From positions 1-64,000 of the forward strand of contig JASAND010006591.1 of NCBI GenBank assembly GCA_030248195.1: DNA of 64,000 nt, read 5' to 3'. This document shows, in pieces, positions 1-12,466 of the stretch. This stretch comes from Trissonchulus latispiculum (taxonomy: Eukaryota > Nematoda > Enoplea > Enoplida > Ironidae). The translations under genes were made by a program, and so were the position numbers. The notes beneath the pieces are model-generated. The model was not told the DNA's origin and did no database searches. It saw only the letters and a list, made by a program, of their open reading frames with translations. Within the stretch, counting starts at the first letter, position 1. Each line of letters starts with the position of its first letter.

Positions 1-583
1 AACAATGAGTCCATTTATCTTCAGCAATTGAAACGTAAATCATTCATGAGAATTATGAGGTTTTTCCGGCTACGCCTCAGCGTAGCCGGCTATTATACTT
101 TATTCTGTGTGGATTCATTTCTCTGCGGCATGTAAAAACTTGTGCAATTGATTTCAACCGATACGCGCAAGACATAATTAAGACATAGAATATTTACAGG
201 AGTTACAGGAAACAAACACAACAAGTAAAGTAAGCAACAAAGTAAATAAATTGAAGTGCACTTCACCGATAGTATTTACAGAATGATAAAAATAATGGGG
301 GTCAGGGATGATTAGCTGCAGTAAATGCTCGATGCTAAAATCTAAAGTCTTCACGGAGAAATAATTAAGTTAGCCTTAAGGACGCACCGACTACTTTATA
401 TTTTCATCAAGTGCCCATCAAGTTAACTTAAGAAAGTCTGGTTTCTCCGTAGAATTTAAAAAGTAAGACAATGTCCGCAAGACAGCAATTCAGAGCCTGA
501 ACCAGATAGATGTAGACCATCCGGTGCGAAAAACGCCCTCTGCAAAAACGAAGGCTCAAGGTCAAGAAGGGCACACTTAGGGT
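1..583. other. No gene seen
   Basis: AT-rich sequence without a convincing coding region. A short hairpin (GGCTACG...CGTAGCC) lies near 68-89. Nothing else could be assigned. Confidence 0.5.
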
Positions 584-883
584 TTACCCCGCCGGATTCT
601 TAACAGCAGCAGGAATTTCAGGCAAACTACTCCATCTAGGAAAAACTCTGCTGACAACTAGATTTAGGTTGGGATTATGGTTAGTGATAAAATTAGCAAG
701 TTTTACCAGCTTTTTAACTGTAGCTGGCGGAGAGTGGACGATACCAATCTTATCAACCAAATCGTTGGTCGCACATACAAGAACAACCACGGACAAATAA
801 GGACCAGAAGCCATACTGGTTACCGGGGTAAGGAACGGAAGGGAAGCTCCTGGAACTGATCTCACCACCACATCAGCCAACAA
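584..883 (-). pseudogene. SGNH-hydrolase-like fragment
   Basis: A 99-codon open frame carries VPGASL near its start, then a hydrophobic strand leading to CATNDL (the place of GTND in SGNH/GDSL esterase-like proteins), then a segment ending in VFPR where this superfamily has a strand ending in LPR. That order matches the central part of SGNH-like domains, which in invertebrate genomes are often carried by retroelements or other repeats. No catalytic GDS block, no N-terminus and no C-terminal D-x-x-H block are visible, so this is a remnant. The assignment rests on short motifs and could be wrong. Confidence 0.35.
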
Positions 884-2149
884 TAGGCAATCGCCAAGTA
901 CTAATGCTACAGCTATATATGATAAACATAATTTGAAATTCCTTTGGGGGTTTTGAAATTCCTTTGAAAAAAAGATTTTGGGGGTTTTGAAATTCCTTTG
1001 AAGTTGACATTTTAACGCAAAAATTGCTTCCAGTTATCATTATGCTTATAAGAGCTTAGTCTGAAGAAATATGCAAATTAAGAATATTCAGCCCAAACTA
1101 AACAAATATAGGAAAGACCCAATGTCTCCACATGGCATATCAGGTCTAAGAGGAATATTAAGTTCTTGATGACTAGTCTTTGGACGTACACAGCGTAAGA
1201 ATCCAATAAGAGAAGCAACAAGTTTTGCAATAGAGCCAGTGTGTTGGTGTTATTGTGAGGCCATTCACCTTTCAATGCAAACTTTGTCAAGGGACCTTTC
1301 CTTAGAATACTGGTCCAAAAGCGAGTTTATGATTTGCGTAGGATTGTCCCACGAGACAACAAGCAGAGTCTTATTTCCGTCTGATTGAATGCACACGAAA
1401 AATGCTAAATGTTGCACAAACTTTTGCTGAATCGTCTTTCAGTACAACATGGAACCATATCTGTGTACAAGCTCCAATAAAACCTAATCTGCGTAGCCGG
1501 GCCTAACTCTGATTGAGTTTATACTCCACAACTACACTCAAATATTTTGCAGACAACTTTTGCTTGTTTGTGAACTGTGTTCAAAAGCTCATTTAGTTCA
1601 GGTATTCAGGACCCTCATCTCATCTCATTTGCATAAACACAAGCATCCTTTAAAACTGACTGATACTTCGAGTTTGAGGGGGCAATGAAAATATTTTTGC
1701 AATAGTAATTTTGACAGGGGGAATGGTGAGAAGGAAATAAAACTGTTATACCTACTACACACTCACACATTTTAAGTGTTGTGATATTTCAATTAGGTTG
1801 TTAATTTTTAAGGGAAAAACCTAGGGGAATTGAAAATTGAAAGAAATTAAAACTGGCGGAATACAATAAGTATATAAGTTCCAAGTAAGTAAAACTGTCT
1901 CCTGGCAGTATAGCGGTAATGTTTAATCAGGTGAGGCACGTGCGGTCCCCTATCCCAACATCCCTCTTAAGGGCTATCAACCAGAAGACATTCATATTAG
2001 GTAAAGACGGACGAAACGTCGCGACGCAAAATTTTAACTGGTACTGTGGCAAGAAAAGGCCAATAATCTAATTCTAGTAATGCTAACCAAGTTCTAGGCA
2101 AGTTCAAAGCTCTCGGAGCCAAACCTATGCTGAGAACGCTATTGGCTTA
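884..2149. other. Gene-free stretch with a short direct repeat
   Basis: No supported gene. Around 930-1003 the motif TTTTGAAATTCCTTTG recurs three times, separated by G/A runs. The open frame at 1078-1290 on the minus strand is leucine-rich and was not accepted as a gene. Confidence 0.45.
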
Positions 2150-2960
2150 ACCCACACAAATTGGGCCCCTTACTAAGCAGTAAAACTCACAGCTAGAGAC
2201 GTGCCTCCGACCCCGAGCCGGGCCGGTCACGGCCACGGCCCCAGGCCTCCTTTTATGAGAGAGGCCCGGCCCGATTCATGACCACCGGGCCTCCCGGGCC
2301 GGCCCGAGCCCGGTCAGGGTCGTGTGATGCTGCTGGACCTTCTGAAACAGATGGCAATGTTGCACTTGCTATGGACTTTGCGCATATGATGTCATCTGAG
2401 GATGCTTTGTGTTATAGACAACAAGAAATGAGACATTTCATAAACCAATTTTGATTAAAGTTTTATTTGGCTCTAACAAGTGTTAAATATAGTCACAGAT
2501 TTGGCAACGAACTGCAGAGAATGGTAGATTTAAGCATTAAACGTGTATAGTCGACTTATTGGGTCTCATTAATTACTATGAATATGATTGGCTAGTTATC
2601 ATTCTGAGATAAGAGGATAGGACAGGAGATAGGACGCAGGAGATATCTAAACGCTCAGGAGAATAAGTAACTGCAAACGCCTGCCTTCAAATGGCGGTTT
2701 TTGAACAATAAGACAGCACAATATTAAGAGACGTTAACAAAACATGGCATGCCTAGGCTTGAATCTGAAGGCCCAGAATTTGTAACGGATCGGGCCCCAG
2801 TGCCGAGAATCGTACCCGGGCATTGTATCTGGCCTCGGACTTATGGGTCGTCACGGTCATGGTCCATAAAGTAGGCCAGGGCCCGGGTAAATCACTTAAC
2901 GGCACAGCCCTACTCACAGCACACACAATTTGGGCCGGATAAGCAGGTGCGTTTTCGAGC
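2150..2960. repeat. Two related GC-rich repeat segments
   Basis: Segments at about 2150-2330 and 2780-2960 are much richer in G+C than their surroundings. They share phrases in the same orientation (CACACAAATTGGGCC with CACACAATTTGGGCC, followed by AAGCAG) and many GGGCC/GGCCC words. They look like two diverged copies of one repeat. No ends or target duplications were found. Confidence 0.4.
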
Positions 2961-3263
2961 TTTAGAACTACAAGTAACGCAGGAATGGAAGCTAACAAGC
3001 AAATTTGTTGCATTAACTGGACCAAGTTTGTTTAGGGTCAGCTGGTAGCCTATAGAGTATGTTTTTTTCCAAATAACAGGGGCCTACTTTATTTTAAGCG
3101 AGATGTAAAATGGTGTGAAATATTGTTCAGCTCATCAACTCCAATTACTATACTCATTTCAGCAAGCAGAAGAAGTCAGCTTCGTTGACATGCTTGCGAT
3201 AAAAAGAATGCCCGTGTCTAATTATATTTTGGAACAATATTGCTTGCGAGTGACTATACCTTC

Positions 3264-4115
3264 AAATATAAACATTTGGGATCTTTTCAGGATAACGCCC
3301 CAGGCCCAGATTCCGCAAAACTTGACCAAATGAGCTGAAATTTGGTATGGGTATGTTTTCGACCACGCTGAGTTCAAATATCGCAAAATTTCTCGATTTT
3401 GCGAAATTCGATTTTTTCAATTCGTAAAGCCCGGTTTATACTTGTCCGTTTGTCCGTTTGGGCGTTTGGGCGTTTGCCCGTTTTGGCGTAGACTCAATTG
3501 AAATGAAGTTGTCCGTTTGTCCGTACGGAAGTGTCCCTATGGGCGTAAGAAACGTTGAGCAGTGTCGAACATTTTCCTACGCCCAAACGCCCAAACGGAC
3601 AGACGGACAAACGGACAAGTACCTATAAACCAGGCTTAAGGGGGGACCAAGAGGAACCGAAAACTTTTTTGAATTTGGTTTTGCTGAAAAGTTGTATACA
3701 GGTGTTTTCGAGGTCGCAGAACACGAATCTTAAATCCGTTTTTCGATTCAGCTTTTCGTTAGCTCAGTATAAGCTTACTTACATCTTAAGCTTAAAACGT
3801 TAGCTTATAATGAGCTAAGAAAAAGCTGAATCAAAAAACGGTTTTCAGATTCGTGTTCTGCGACCTCGAAAAACCCTGCATACAACTTTTCAGCAAAATC
3901 GAAGACAGAAAATTTTTCGGTTCCCCTTGGTCCCCCCTTACGAATCGAAAATAGAACGAAACTTCACGAAATAGAAAAAAATTAGAAAAAAATAGAAAAT
4001 GCGATATTTGAACTCAGCGTGGTCGAAAACATACCCATACCAAATTGCAGCTCATTTGGTCAAGTTTTGCGGAATCTGGGCCTGGGGGGTTATCCTGAAA
4101 AGATCCAACATTTGA
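3264..4115. mobile_element. Fold-back (palindromic) element
   Basis: The stretch is an almost complete inverted repeat. The left part (3264-3424) reads backwards as 3936-4115, sharing GGATCTTTTCAGGATAAC and the GACCACGCTGAG segment. Inner arms at about 3640-3780 and 3785-3935 pair around a loop rich in GCTTA. The left arm is interrupted at 3428 by a separate short element. It has no coding capacity. A related half-copy is visible at about 9690-9960. Confidence 0.7.
3428..3636. mobile_element. 209-bp MITE nested in the fold-back, TAA target duplication
   Basis: The termini AGCCCGGTTTATA and TATAAACCAGGCT are inverted repeats, followed inward by repeated TCCGTTTG/CGTTTGGG words. TAA is present on both sides (3425-3427 and 3637-3639). 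Removing the element restores the arm symmetry of the surrounding fold-back. A 3-bp TAA/TWA duplication is typical of PIF/Harbinger-type elements; the superfamily call is inference. Confidence 0.7.
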
Positions 4116-4402
4116 TCCCACAAGGTCTATTTAAATCCGCAACTTGGTGACATCAGACAAGTAATGAAAGTTTCTATGAGTTTCTATCTTTGTAGACTAC
4201 AAGGATACAATAGCCTCCGCTGCGATGCATATAACAGTTAAGTAACAAATTTTCAAATTTTTATCCCCATTTCAATAGGATTTAAAGCCGGAAAGGAGTT
4301 ATAAATAACGGGCATATTGAAATAAAGTCGAATGCAGGAAACTTTATGCTTCGAGCAGCAGCAGCAGCAGCAGAGTCTGCCTATAATTTAGGGCGAGACT
4401 AA

Positions 4403-4906
4403 GGCCCTATTTCTTTAAAGATTAAACGGATTAGATTAAAATTAATCCAGCGAGTTATACGAGTTAAACGGATTAATCCTGTTTCTTTAATGCACCTAGG
4501 ATTTTTAATCTAATCCTGTTTCTTTATTCACACTTCGGATTAAAAAATCAACGAGTTAATTTTAATCCGACCTGCTTAATCGCTGTTTCTTCAAAGATTA
4601 ATTTTAATTCGCTTAATCAGCCGCCTGTATTTTCAACTAGTTTTTAATCCCCGTGCAGTTACGCGGATTAAACGGATTAAAACTTGGCGGATTAAAATTT
4701 TTAATCGCTGTTTCTTTAATGGCGGATTAAACGGATTAAAATCAACTCGTTTAATCAGCGGCTTAAAAATGGTCGGATTAAACGAGTTAATTTTAATCCT
4801 TTTAATCCGTTTAATCCATCATTAAAGAAATAGCAATTAAAATTTTAATCCGGCTGATTTTTAATTCGTTTAATCCGACCATTTTAATCTTTAAAGAAAT
4901 AGGCCC
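4403..4906. mobile_element. 504-bp MITE with TAA target duplication
   Basis: The ends carry inverted copies of a terminus of the form GGSCCTATTTCTTTAAAG, each flanked by TAA (4400-4402, 4907-4909). The interior is made of degenerate repeats of GATTAAACGGATTAAA in both orientations. A 3-bp TAA duplication suggests a PIF/Harbinger-type non-autonomous element. No coding sequence. Confidence 0.7.
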
Positions 4907-4914
4907 TAAGATCA

Positions 4915-5440
4915 CAGGTAACTACGTGGTGTGAGATGCCAATAGGACTAAGCCCTAAGTTGATTAGAAAATATTAAACAGCACTCAAATCCACGAACTG
5001 AACTAAACAAGTCTCAAAATACAAAATCAAACAATAGCTCAAATATTTTCACATCAATTTCGAATATAGAATACGTTAAATTTACAGCGCAGCTGAAATT
5101 ACAAAACAACTCGGAAACTCCAAACTATTCGTTAAATCAGCGAACCCCCAAAGATCGCTGACCACTCTGCAACTCAATCCAATCCCAACTAACTATTCCA
5201 GCGTGAACTAATTTGAGGAATTAGCTAAAGTACCGGTGAATTTAGGTACTTGCGAAAACACTCAGCGTTTTGTTATCTTTGAATAATTTCGATACAAATC
5301 TAGAATTTAAAAGTGCCTGCTAACTTCACACACATCACATCTTCACAATTGGTGAACCTTATTCTCTCGCAATGGCACTGATGCCTAATACATGACACAG
5401 AAATGTATGTACCAAAAACTGTGATCACTTATACCAAAAG
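4915..5440. other. No gene seen
   Basis: AT-rich unique sequence between two non-coding elements. No open frame, RNA gene or repeat could be supported. Confidence 0.4.
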
Positions 5441-5446
5441 TACATA

Positions 5447-6573
5447 ATAGTAAGAAACTCTTACACTAGCATGTACAATTCATGCTAGGTATGCTCGATT
5501 TCTTAACTCGGGACCTCCCCGCCCCGCAACTTCCGGGGAGAGCCACATTTTGCACTAAATACACGCTTTCATATAAGCGTATGTCTGTTCGCTGATTGAG
5601 CTACTAGCCGAAGGCTTACGATAATTAATTTATTAGTTATTTGAATTAATTAATTATAACTTTAATTAATTTAGTGCAATTAAAAAACTAATTTAACAAC
5701 ATTTAACAACAACAACATGTAGCACATTTTTTGTTCTTTTCGATGATATAAAATTTGTTGAATAATGCGAAAAAGGAACGTAATCTCGCAACAATTTTCA
5801 GATCATTGAAAAGAGCAGAAAAGATGCTACAAAGTGGTTGAATGAGTTTTTTAATTACACTGAGCTAACTAAAGGTATAATCAAGAGTTTATGAAAGAAG
5901 GAGTGAGACATTTGTAAACATTAAGGCCAAAATTTCGGGGGGCTTCTCAGCAACGCTGACATTTTTCAAAAACGGGCGTTTTCGACAAATTAAATACTAT
6001 AACTTGAGCGAGGAAAATAATTTTCATATTATTATATTGCGTAGAATGAGATCATTGCAACGATATAAAAATTATGTAGCTCGGTTCTGGCTATCACTTA
6101 CAAATCCGGTAAAAACGTAACGCATCTTGAATAACTAATGAATTTCATAAAATTTTCGTGGGAAGAATGTTTTATTGCCTGATTTGCAACAAATTGCCTG
6201 AATCGAACTATATAATTTTTTATATCGTTGAAAAGATCACATTCACGCAACATAATGATGTAAAAATTATTGCTGTACGGCTTTCCTACCCCTCTTACAG
6301 TGTTTCATTTGTCGAAAACGCCCGTTTTTTGAAAAATGTCATGGTTGCATGCTATGTATTCCATGCTTGGTATAATTAATTAATATAAATAACTAATAAA
6401 TTACCTACCGTAGGCTAATGGACCCATCAGCGAGCAGACACACTCTTATATGAAAGCATGTATTTAGTATTTAGTGCAAAGTGGGACGGCGGAAAGTTAC
6501 GGGGGGTCCCTAGTTAATGAACCGAGGATACCTAGCATGATTGGTACATGCTAGTGTAAGAGTTTCTAACTAT
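5447..6573. mobile_element. Fold-back element with ~190-bp inverted termini
   Basis: Left 5447-5640 and right 6390-6573 are inverted copies; both contain AGAAACTCTTACACTAGC and the CATATAAG/CTTATATG segment. Inside is a second palindrome (about 5925-6350) related to the element at 39309-39954: both carry GCTTCTCAGC, CGCTGACATTTTTCAAAAAC and a segment resembling GCAACATAATGATATAAAAA. It appears to be a larger MITE containing or derived from the smaller one. No coding capacity; small open frames here are chance. Confidence 0.65.
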
Positions 6574-8339
6574 ACTATACTGTACTATATATACTATACT
6601 GTACCAGTAGGATTGAAATTTTGGGTCACAAAGTAGTAATTTTTTGAAAAATCAAATTTCAAATTTTGAAAAATTACTCTTAATGGAGTGAAGCAGTGAA
6701 CGAGCGGTGGCTTGACAAAGTTGGAAAAGCGGCAAAGATCAAAGGATTCTGAAAATCGAAAAATGCTAATAAAAAATTCAAAGCTTAACCGATTTCTACG
6801 TTCTTGCGTCATTCTGCGTGTTTTCAGATGGGAAAATTTTCCTCAAAGACGTTTTTAGACTTTTTAGCGTGCATATTCCGGAGAAAACCGTCGACAAACC
6901 GATATTTTGAAATTTTTAAAATTTTTCAAAATTTTAAAGTTTATAAAAACCTTCTTTTCATCATGACGATTCAGAAAACATAATTATGGGTCTCCGATGA
7001 ATATTAAATGCAGTGTAAGTGGTCACAATTTTGTACACACATTTTTGTGTCAGACTTTATGTCAAAATGTTGCGCTACGACGCATAATGCTAGGGGAAAC
7101 AAGTAGGCCCCTGCAAGGGGCATTATCTCGCCGCTGAACTTAGATAGACTGAAATGGTACTGTACTTTTCCATACCAGATGTCGAGGATGGCTAAGCTGA
7201 CGTGTCTAGCTACAAATTTGTAAGCTGACCGCCAGTACTCGCAGGCGCTCGGGGATAGAAATCGCAAAGTGTAGCCGGAATATCTTCTGGTTGCTATAAC
7301 TTCGCAAAATCAGTATTTTTAAGAGAGTCGACCATTAGTAGTATTTCTATTTGCAAAATTAACTTGTTTTGCAAAGGGCTATATGCCCCGGATTCCATAT
7401 TCATTCTTCCTCACAGCCACACTATAGCTAAGTGTGTGGTCGTCTATTCTGCGCGGTCAACACACTAATTGGGAAGCGACTGAATTCCTGACTAACTAGG
7501 CACAGCCTACTGTTATCATTGTGGAAATTAATTTGCATGAAGTTTCTATAACTTTTAGACAACCAAAGCGAAACCAGTGAAAACGATTGTTGCAAAGGGG
7601 GTTCCCTGAATTAACAAGACAACCTGGACTAATAAAAATTTAATTCTAGAATTTTTTGAGCCAAGAAACGAAACAGGTAAGGGAATTTTTCAAGCGACGT
7701 TTCACGTATTCAATTCTAAGTGAACACCCCCTGCTTTTAAAACCAGCCAATTAAATAATCATTGTGTTGAGCATAGTGCACACATTCTGCATAGCACTAA
7801 AACAGTTTAAAATGAGACTCATTCGATTACAAATATCTCGCCTCTGGGCGAAATAAAATTTTCAAATATTTGCTTTTATTTCAATACGATTTTAAGTAAG
7901 CCTATTTTATTTGTTACAAATACTCGGATGGGAAAATTTTGCCGAAAGAAAGAAATTTTTATCTAAGCATATGCAGACAAACCTCAAATAAACCGACATT
8001 TTATAATTTTAAATTGAATTTGTTATATAATGTTATGGGTCTACGATAAATATTTATGTTCACAGTTTGTAAATACATTGTTGTATGAAGCTTTAGTATT
8101 GCGAGTTAATAATTAGCTATTTTCGACTAGTCAGTTTTATGCAATGCAACATGGCCGTTACAACACTGCTTTTATTGCGGCTGGGTTAGGGGCCATTATT
8201 AGGTGTAAGGCAGGGGGGAGGGGCTGGGCTAGCCACCTAGCCATTTACTCAACCTCCCCAGAAATTTGTTTCGGCACGAAAATTGGTGAAAAATAGAGGT
8301 AAAATAGAGTAGAGCAGAGCCCCCACTAGTGCTGAGCCC
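6574..8339. other. No gene seen
   Basis: Long AT-rich stretch without a supportable gene. Short open frames at 6594-6812 and 7004-7267 (minus) show no recognisable domain. Confidence 0.45.
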
Positions 8340-9650
8340 ATTTCTAGAAAACAGAAAAATTTTTTAATAAATTTCTAATTGTTTTCTAATTGTTTTCTAG
8401 ATTGTTTTCTAATTGTTTTCTAATTATTTTCTAATTATTTTCTAATTGTTTTTTAAAATCGAGGGGCCCACTTTCTAATTGATTTCTAATTATTTTCTAA
8501 TTCTCATTTCTAATTTTCTAATATAATATATATTTATATGATTCTGTATGTGAAAACCCCGTGTTATATATCTTATATACAAACTTTTCTTATATAATTT
8601 TTCTTCTTAACAGTTTTTCTTTTCTTTTTTTACATTTTTTAAAAAAGGTTAATAGGTGAAATTCTCCTTTAGCAAATTTAATTTCTCCTCTAAACTTACC
8701 TTTTGTTCTTATGAGTTGTCTCAGTAGGTATCTGTGCTTCCATTGGGGCCGCCAGCTAGTTGTATACGTATATATACCATTTAATTTTATATGATGAATG
8801 TTATTATGTTGAGTTTATAACTAGGGACATTAGAATGGAAGCACGGATGCTAGAGGTGGGCCCCTCAACGCCATACAGAAGGATATAAACATTTTTTTTA
8901 TATCAATGAAGGCGTGTGAGGGGGGCGGTTTCACCCTGCCATTCATTCATTCATTCATTCATTCTTTTCTAATTGTTTTCTAATTATTTTCTTATTATTT
9001 TCTCGCAAAAACGACGATTTTTCTAATGTTTTCTAATTATTTTCTAATTGTTTTCTAAAACTTTTCTAATTGTTTTCTATATTTTTCTAGTTGATTTCTA
9101 TAGCAAGTACAAGGCTCGCAATTGTTTCTAGTTACTTCTAGGGCTCGGCTGCTGGAATTCTATGTATGTACGTGTATATCAGAGCAGAGATGCTCCAGGG
9201 CCTCGCTTAGCACCGCTTCATAGGCGGACCAAGCTATATATATATATAGCTTGCCTAACGTGAAATCCCTCACTAGTTGCTTAGTTAGTAGTTTGTATAT
9301 AGTTTGCTTAGGGCTATCGTTTGATGCCTCCGCTTTTGACAAATTTTATTCTTGACCCAAAGACCTCAACCTACCCCACCACACACTGGGCATGCAGTTC
9401 AATGGAAAAAGTTATTCAGCTCAGCTCACTTAGGGCGTTCATGTCATACATGCGCAAAGTGTGTACTCGGGGTGTACCAGCTTACACCCTAATTTCTGAG
9501 AGGACCGCCCTTGCCTCTCCACGCCCCCCACCCCGACTGTCCACACGAAGCCCAATTTTAGAAAACAATTGGAAAAAAAGTTTCTAATTTTTTCCAAAAA
9601 CTTTCCAGCAGTTAACTGAATATTATTTCTAATTGTTTTCTAAAAAATAT
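8340..9650. repeat. TTTTCTAATTG minisatellite blocks
   Basis: The 11-bp word TTTTCTAATTG and close variants recur in three blocks (about 8345-8525, 8960-9085, 9600-9640), separated by unique sequence that includes an ATTC tetranucleotide run near 8940-8964. The blocks may belong to one element, but no ends were found. Confidence 0.6.
9335..9450 (+). repeat. Isolated copy of the GACCCAAA...CTCACTTAGGG satellite monomer
   Basis: The segment reads like a degenerate monomer of the tandem repeat at 54470-54840: AAATTTTATTCTTGACCCAAAG, then CCCACCACA, GTTCAATG..AAAAGTT and CAGCTCACTTAGGGC. It is a dispersed single copy or remnant. Confidence 0.6.
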
Positions 9651-10102
9651 GGTGATTCTTCCGTATACGCACACCTGTGTGTAAAATTCGCAAAACTTAA
9701 CCGATTGAGCTCAAATTTCGTATGAGTGCATATTAACACATTTCTGATCGATCTGTGACAAAAATTTAAAAATTTTAAAAATTTAAATTTTTAAGTTTTT
9801 TAAGGGGTCCCCTTACGAAGGGGAGCCAAAAAAATTTTTGTCTCCAATTTCGCTGAAAAGTTGCACACAGGGGTTTTCAGGGTCGCTGAACACGAATCTG
9901 AAAACCGTTTTTCGATTCAGATTTTCGTTAGCTCAGTATAAGCTAAAGATTTAAGCTTAACTTTTAAGCTCATTTCTAGGCTTTAGGCTAAAGCCCATTT
10001 CTAAAGTTTAGGCCAACTGGCCTCAACGATTCAAATTTTTTATGCCATCAGCCAAAAAAATTTAGGCCATCCAAATTTTATTAATTTTTAGGTTGTGCAT
10101 TA

Positions 10103-11204
10103 TAGCCATGGGGTGAAAAAAAACCCACCCCCTTTTTGGGGGAAAAAAACCCACCCGCCTCCTGGGTCACGGGTTGGAGCTAGGAGCTCCAAAACATACC
10201 AGCAGAAAGCGCGACTCTTTCTAACCTATGTGTGCAAAGATCAGGTCATTTGGTTCACTCTTGCTCATTTTATGACATTTTGAAAATGATACCTACTTTT
10301 TGGTCCAACCTTCCAAAAATTTGGCAAAAGTTTGGACCGATGTAACTTTTGACTGGGTTGGGCTAGAAAAGTTTTGCAAATATCTGCAATGATGGCAAGT
10401 CCTCCTCTTTGCACACAGCAAAAATTAGACCGATCCGATGCACCGTTAGACTGGCACATTGCCAAACGTGGCGGGAAAAAACCCACTTTGGGGGGAAAAA
10501 CCCACCCAAATTTTTTGAAAAATTTTTTACCAGCTCAACTGGGAAACAATTCGGGACTGTAGTACGATATTATCGAGGACGCTGCGTCACCCTATGCTGT
10601 CAGATTTGGACAATTTTGAATACTTGGGTAGCTAGAGGCATAAAACCCTAAAAGTGCAATTTCGCTGCTGGATGACCCAGCAGAGGTCTAATTGTGACTT
10701 TTAATAGCCAATTGTACGTAAAAAACCATTCTCTACACGTTAGAATAATAAGTTTTATCAAATTACATCGTTTTTAGCATTTTTCAAAAATTGCCCTATG
10801 TTTATGTGTTAAACTTTATGAAACCTGTCCATTTGATGCTGCATTTTCAATGGCACATGAGATCTCAAAAAAAGCTACCTAGGTCGGGTTTTTTGACTCA
10901 TACTAACTAAAAAAGAGTTGAATTTTACACAGGAAGTGTCAGAATCGCGCTACGACAATTTTTAGGACCTGTGAGGGGTGGGTTTATTTTCCCCCCATTT
11001 GGTTTTTTCCCCCCATTGGGTTTTTTCCCCCCGCTACTTTTTGCATTATACCGGCCTAACGGTACAACCTAGAGAAGTGCAAATGGGCTTAAAAGAAAGT
11101 TCTAAGTACGCCAAGTACGATGGTATATAGAGTTCTCAGATAGCCCTTATAACAAAAAAGTTCCAGCCAAAATCCGAAAAAGTGGGTTTTTCCCCCCATG
11201 GCTA
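10103..11204. mobile_element. 1.1-kb element with TAGCCATGGGG inverted termini
   Basis: The left end TAGCCATGGGG...AAAAACCCAC is inverted at the right end (GTGGGTTTTTCCCCCCATGGCTA), and TA is present on both sides (10101-10102, 11205-11206). The interior has further copies of GGGTTTTTTCCCCCC. A TA duplication would fit a Tc1/mariner-type MITE, but TA is too short to prove it. No coding sequence. Confidence 0.6.
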
Positions 11205-11206
11205 TA

Positions 11207-12050
11207 TATGCGTATTGTACGCATTGTTAAAATTACAGTTAGATATCATGTATTCACGCGTTATATATATATTCAAAAATCGCTGTTTAACAACAAAAAT
11301 CGCCATCGTCACTGTATATATAACACAATAGAAAAACTACGTTTTTTTCTTAAAATGGCAAAAACAGAAGCTTGTTAGCATAGAAATAATAGTGCACGAC
11401 AGTATTAATAAATTAATGAATTTTTATTGAAAATTAAAACAGGTAAGAGCATGTTAAACTACATGCTAAAATAGCATTTCTTCGATGAAATCCTTATGAT
11501 AGTAAATGAAATTATAACTTGAATGTGTATTTATAAGTGCAAATAGACATTGTATATAACTAGCTGGCGGCTGGCGTAGCCCAGAAATACAAGGGAAAAT
11601 GTATAAATTCGCGCCGTAGGCGCGAAAAACTTTTTAGAAAATTGTTGTTTTTACTTAAAAATCAATAAAATTTAACTGGGTTTTCGTCGAAAAATTTAGG
11701 AAAAATGGCCTCAACGGCCCAAATTCTTTAGGCCATCGACTCATAAATTTAGGCCTTGGCCTAAGCAAGCTATGGCCTAAAAAACTTTGGAGACCCCACC
11801 CCCAAATGGGCAAATCCCAGACCCCACCACCCAAATTTGCCAGACCCCACCCTCAAAATTTTCGAAATTTTAGGTCAGTCAGAAAAAATTCTAACTTTTA
11901 ATTAAGCTCCAAATTTTTTCAAAAAATGATCAAATCGGTTTTAAAATTGCTAATTTTGGGTTGTAAATATATATATTAAGAAAAATAATATTAATATATA
12001 TATATTAAGACAAATTTTTTAACCCCAACCCAAAATTCTATTTTTCCGGA
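11207..12050. other. No gene; hairpin and C-rich repeats
   Basis: Contains a GCGCC...GGCGC hairpin near 11613-11630, several AGACCCCACC phrases (11795-11855) and a broken AT/TATA run near 11965-12008. No gene supported. Confidence 0.45.
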
Positions 12051-12060
12051 CCCCACACGT

Positions 12061-12466
12061 CACTGGCGGATCCAGGATTTCGTGACGGGGGGGCGGCAAA
12101 ATTTTTCGAGCGGGGGGGTGTGGGGGGCGGAGCCCCCCAGAAGTTGAAGAAATTTTTTGTTTTTGCAATAAAATCGGTACTCGGATCTTTAATTCTTTTT
12201 ATACTGAAGAACTGAACAAATTTTTTAAAATTCTTGACATTTTTAGGCAAAAATGGTAATTTTCTCCGAAAAATCGGATGCATTTCAAGCTTTTTCTTCA
12301 CAAATGCAATAAATATGCGGTTAAAAAGTAGAAAATTCGCGCCGACGGCGCGAAATTTTTTGGTTTTTTGCTCTTTTTCCTCTTTCTCTCCTTAATTTTT
12401 CCTACCTTCGAATCGCGATGGGGGAAGCGGCCGCCCCCCCCGCCCCCCCCCCTGGATCCGCCCCTG
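12061..12466. mobile_element. hAT-like MITE, 406 bp, with 8-bp target duplication
   Basis: Inverted termini CACTGGCGGATCCAGG and CCTGGATCCGCCCCTG are flanked by CCACACGT (12053-12060) and CCACACAT (12467-12474), an 8-bp duplication with one mismatch. Subterminal G- and C-runs and an internal CGCGCC...GGCGCG hairpin are present. The same family occurs at 27335-27648. An 8-bp duplication plus a CA.../...TG terminus is characteristic of hAT elements. Non-coding. Confidence 0.75.
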
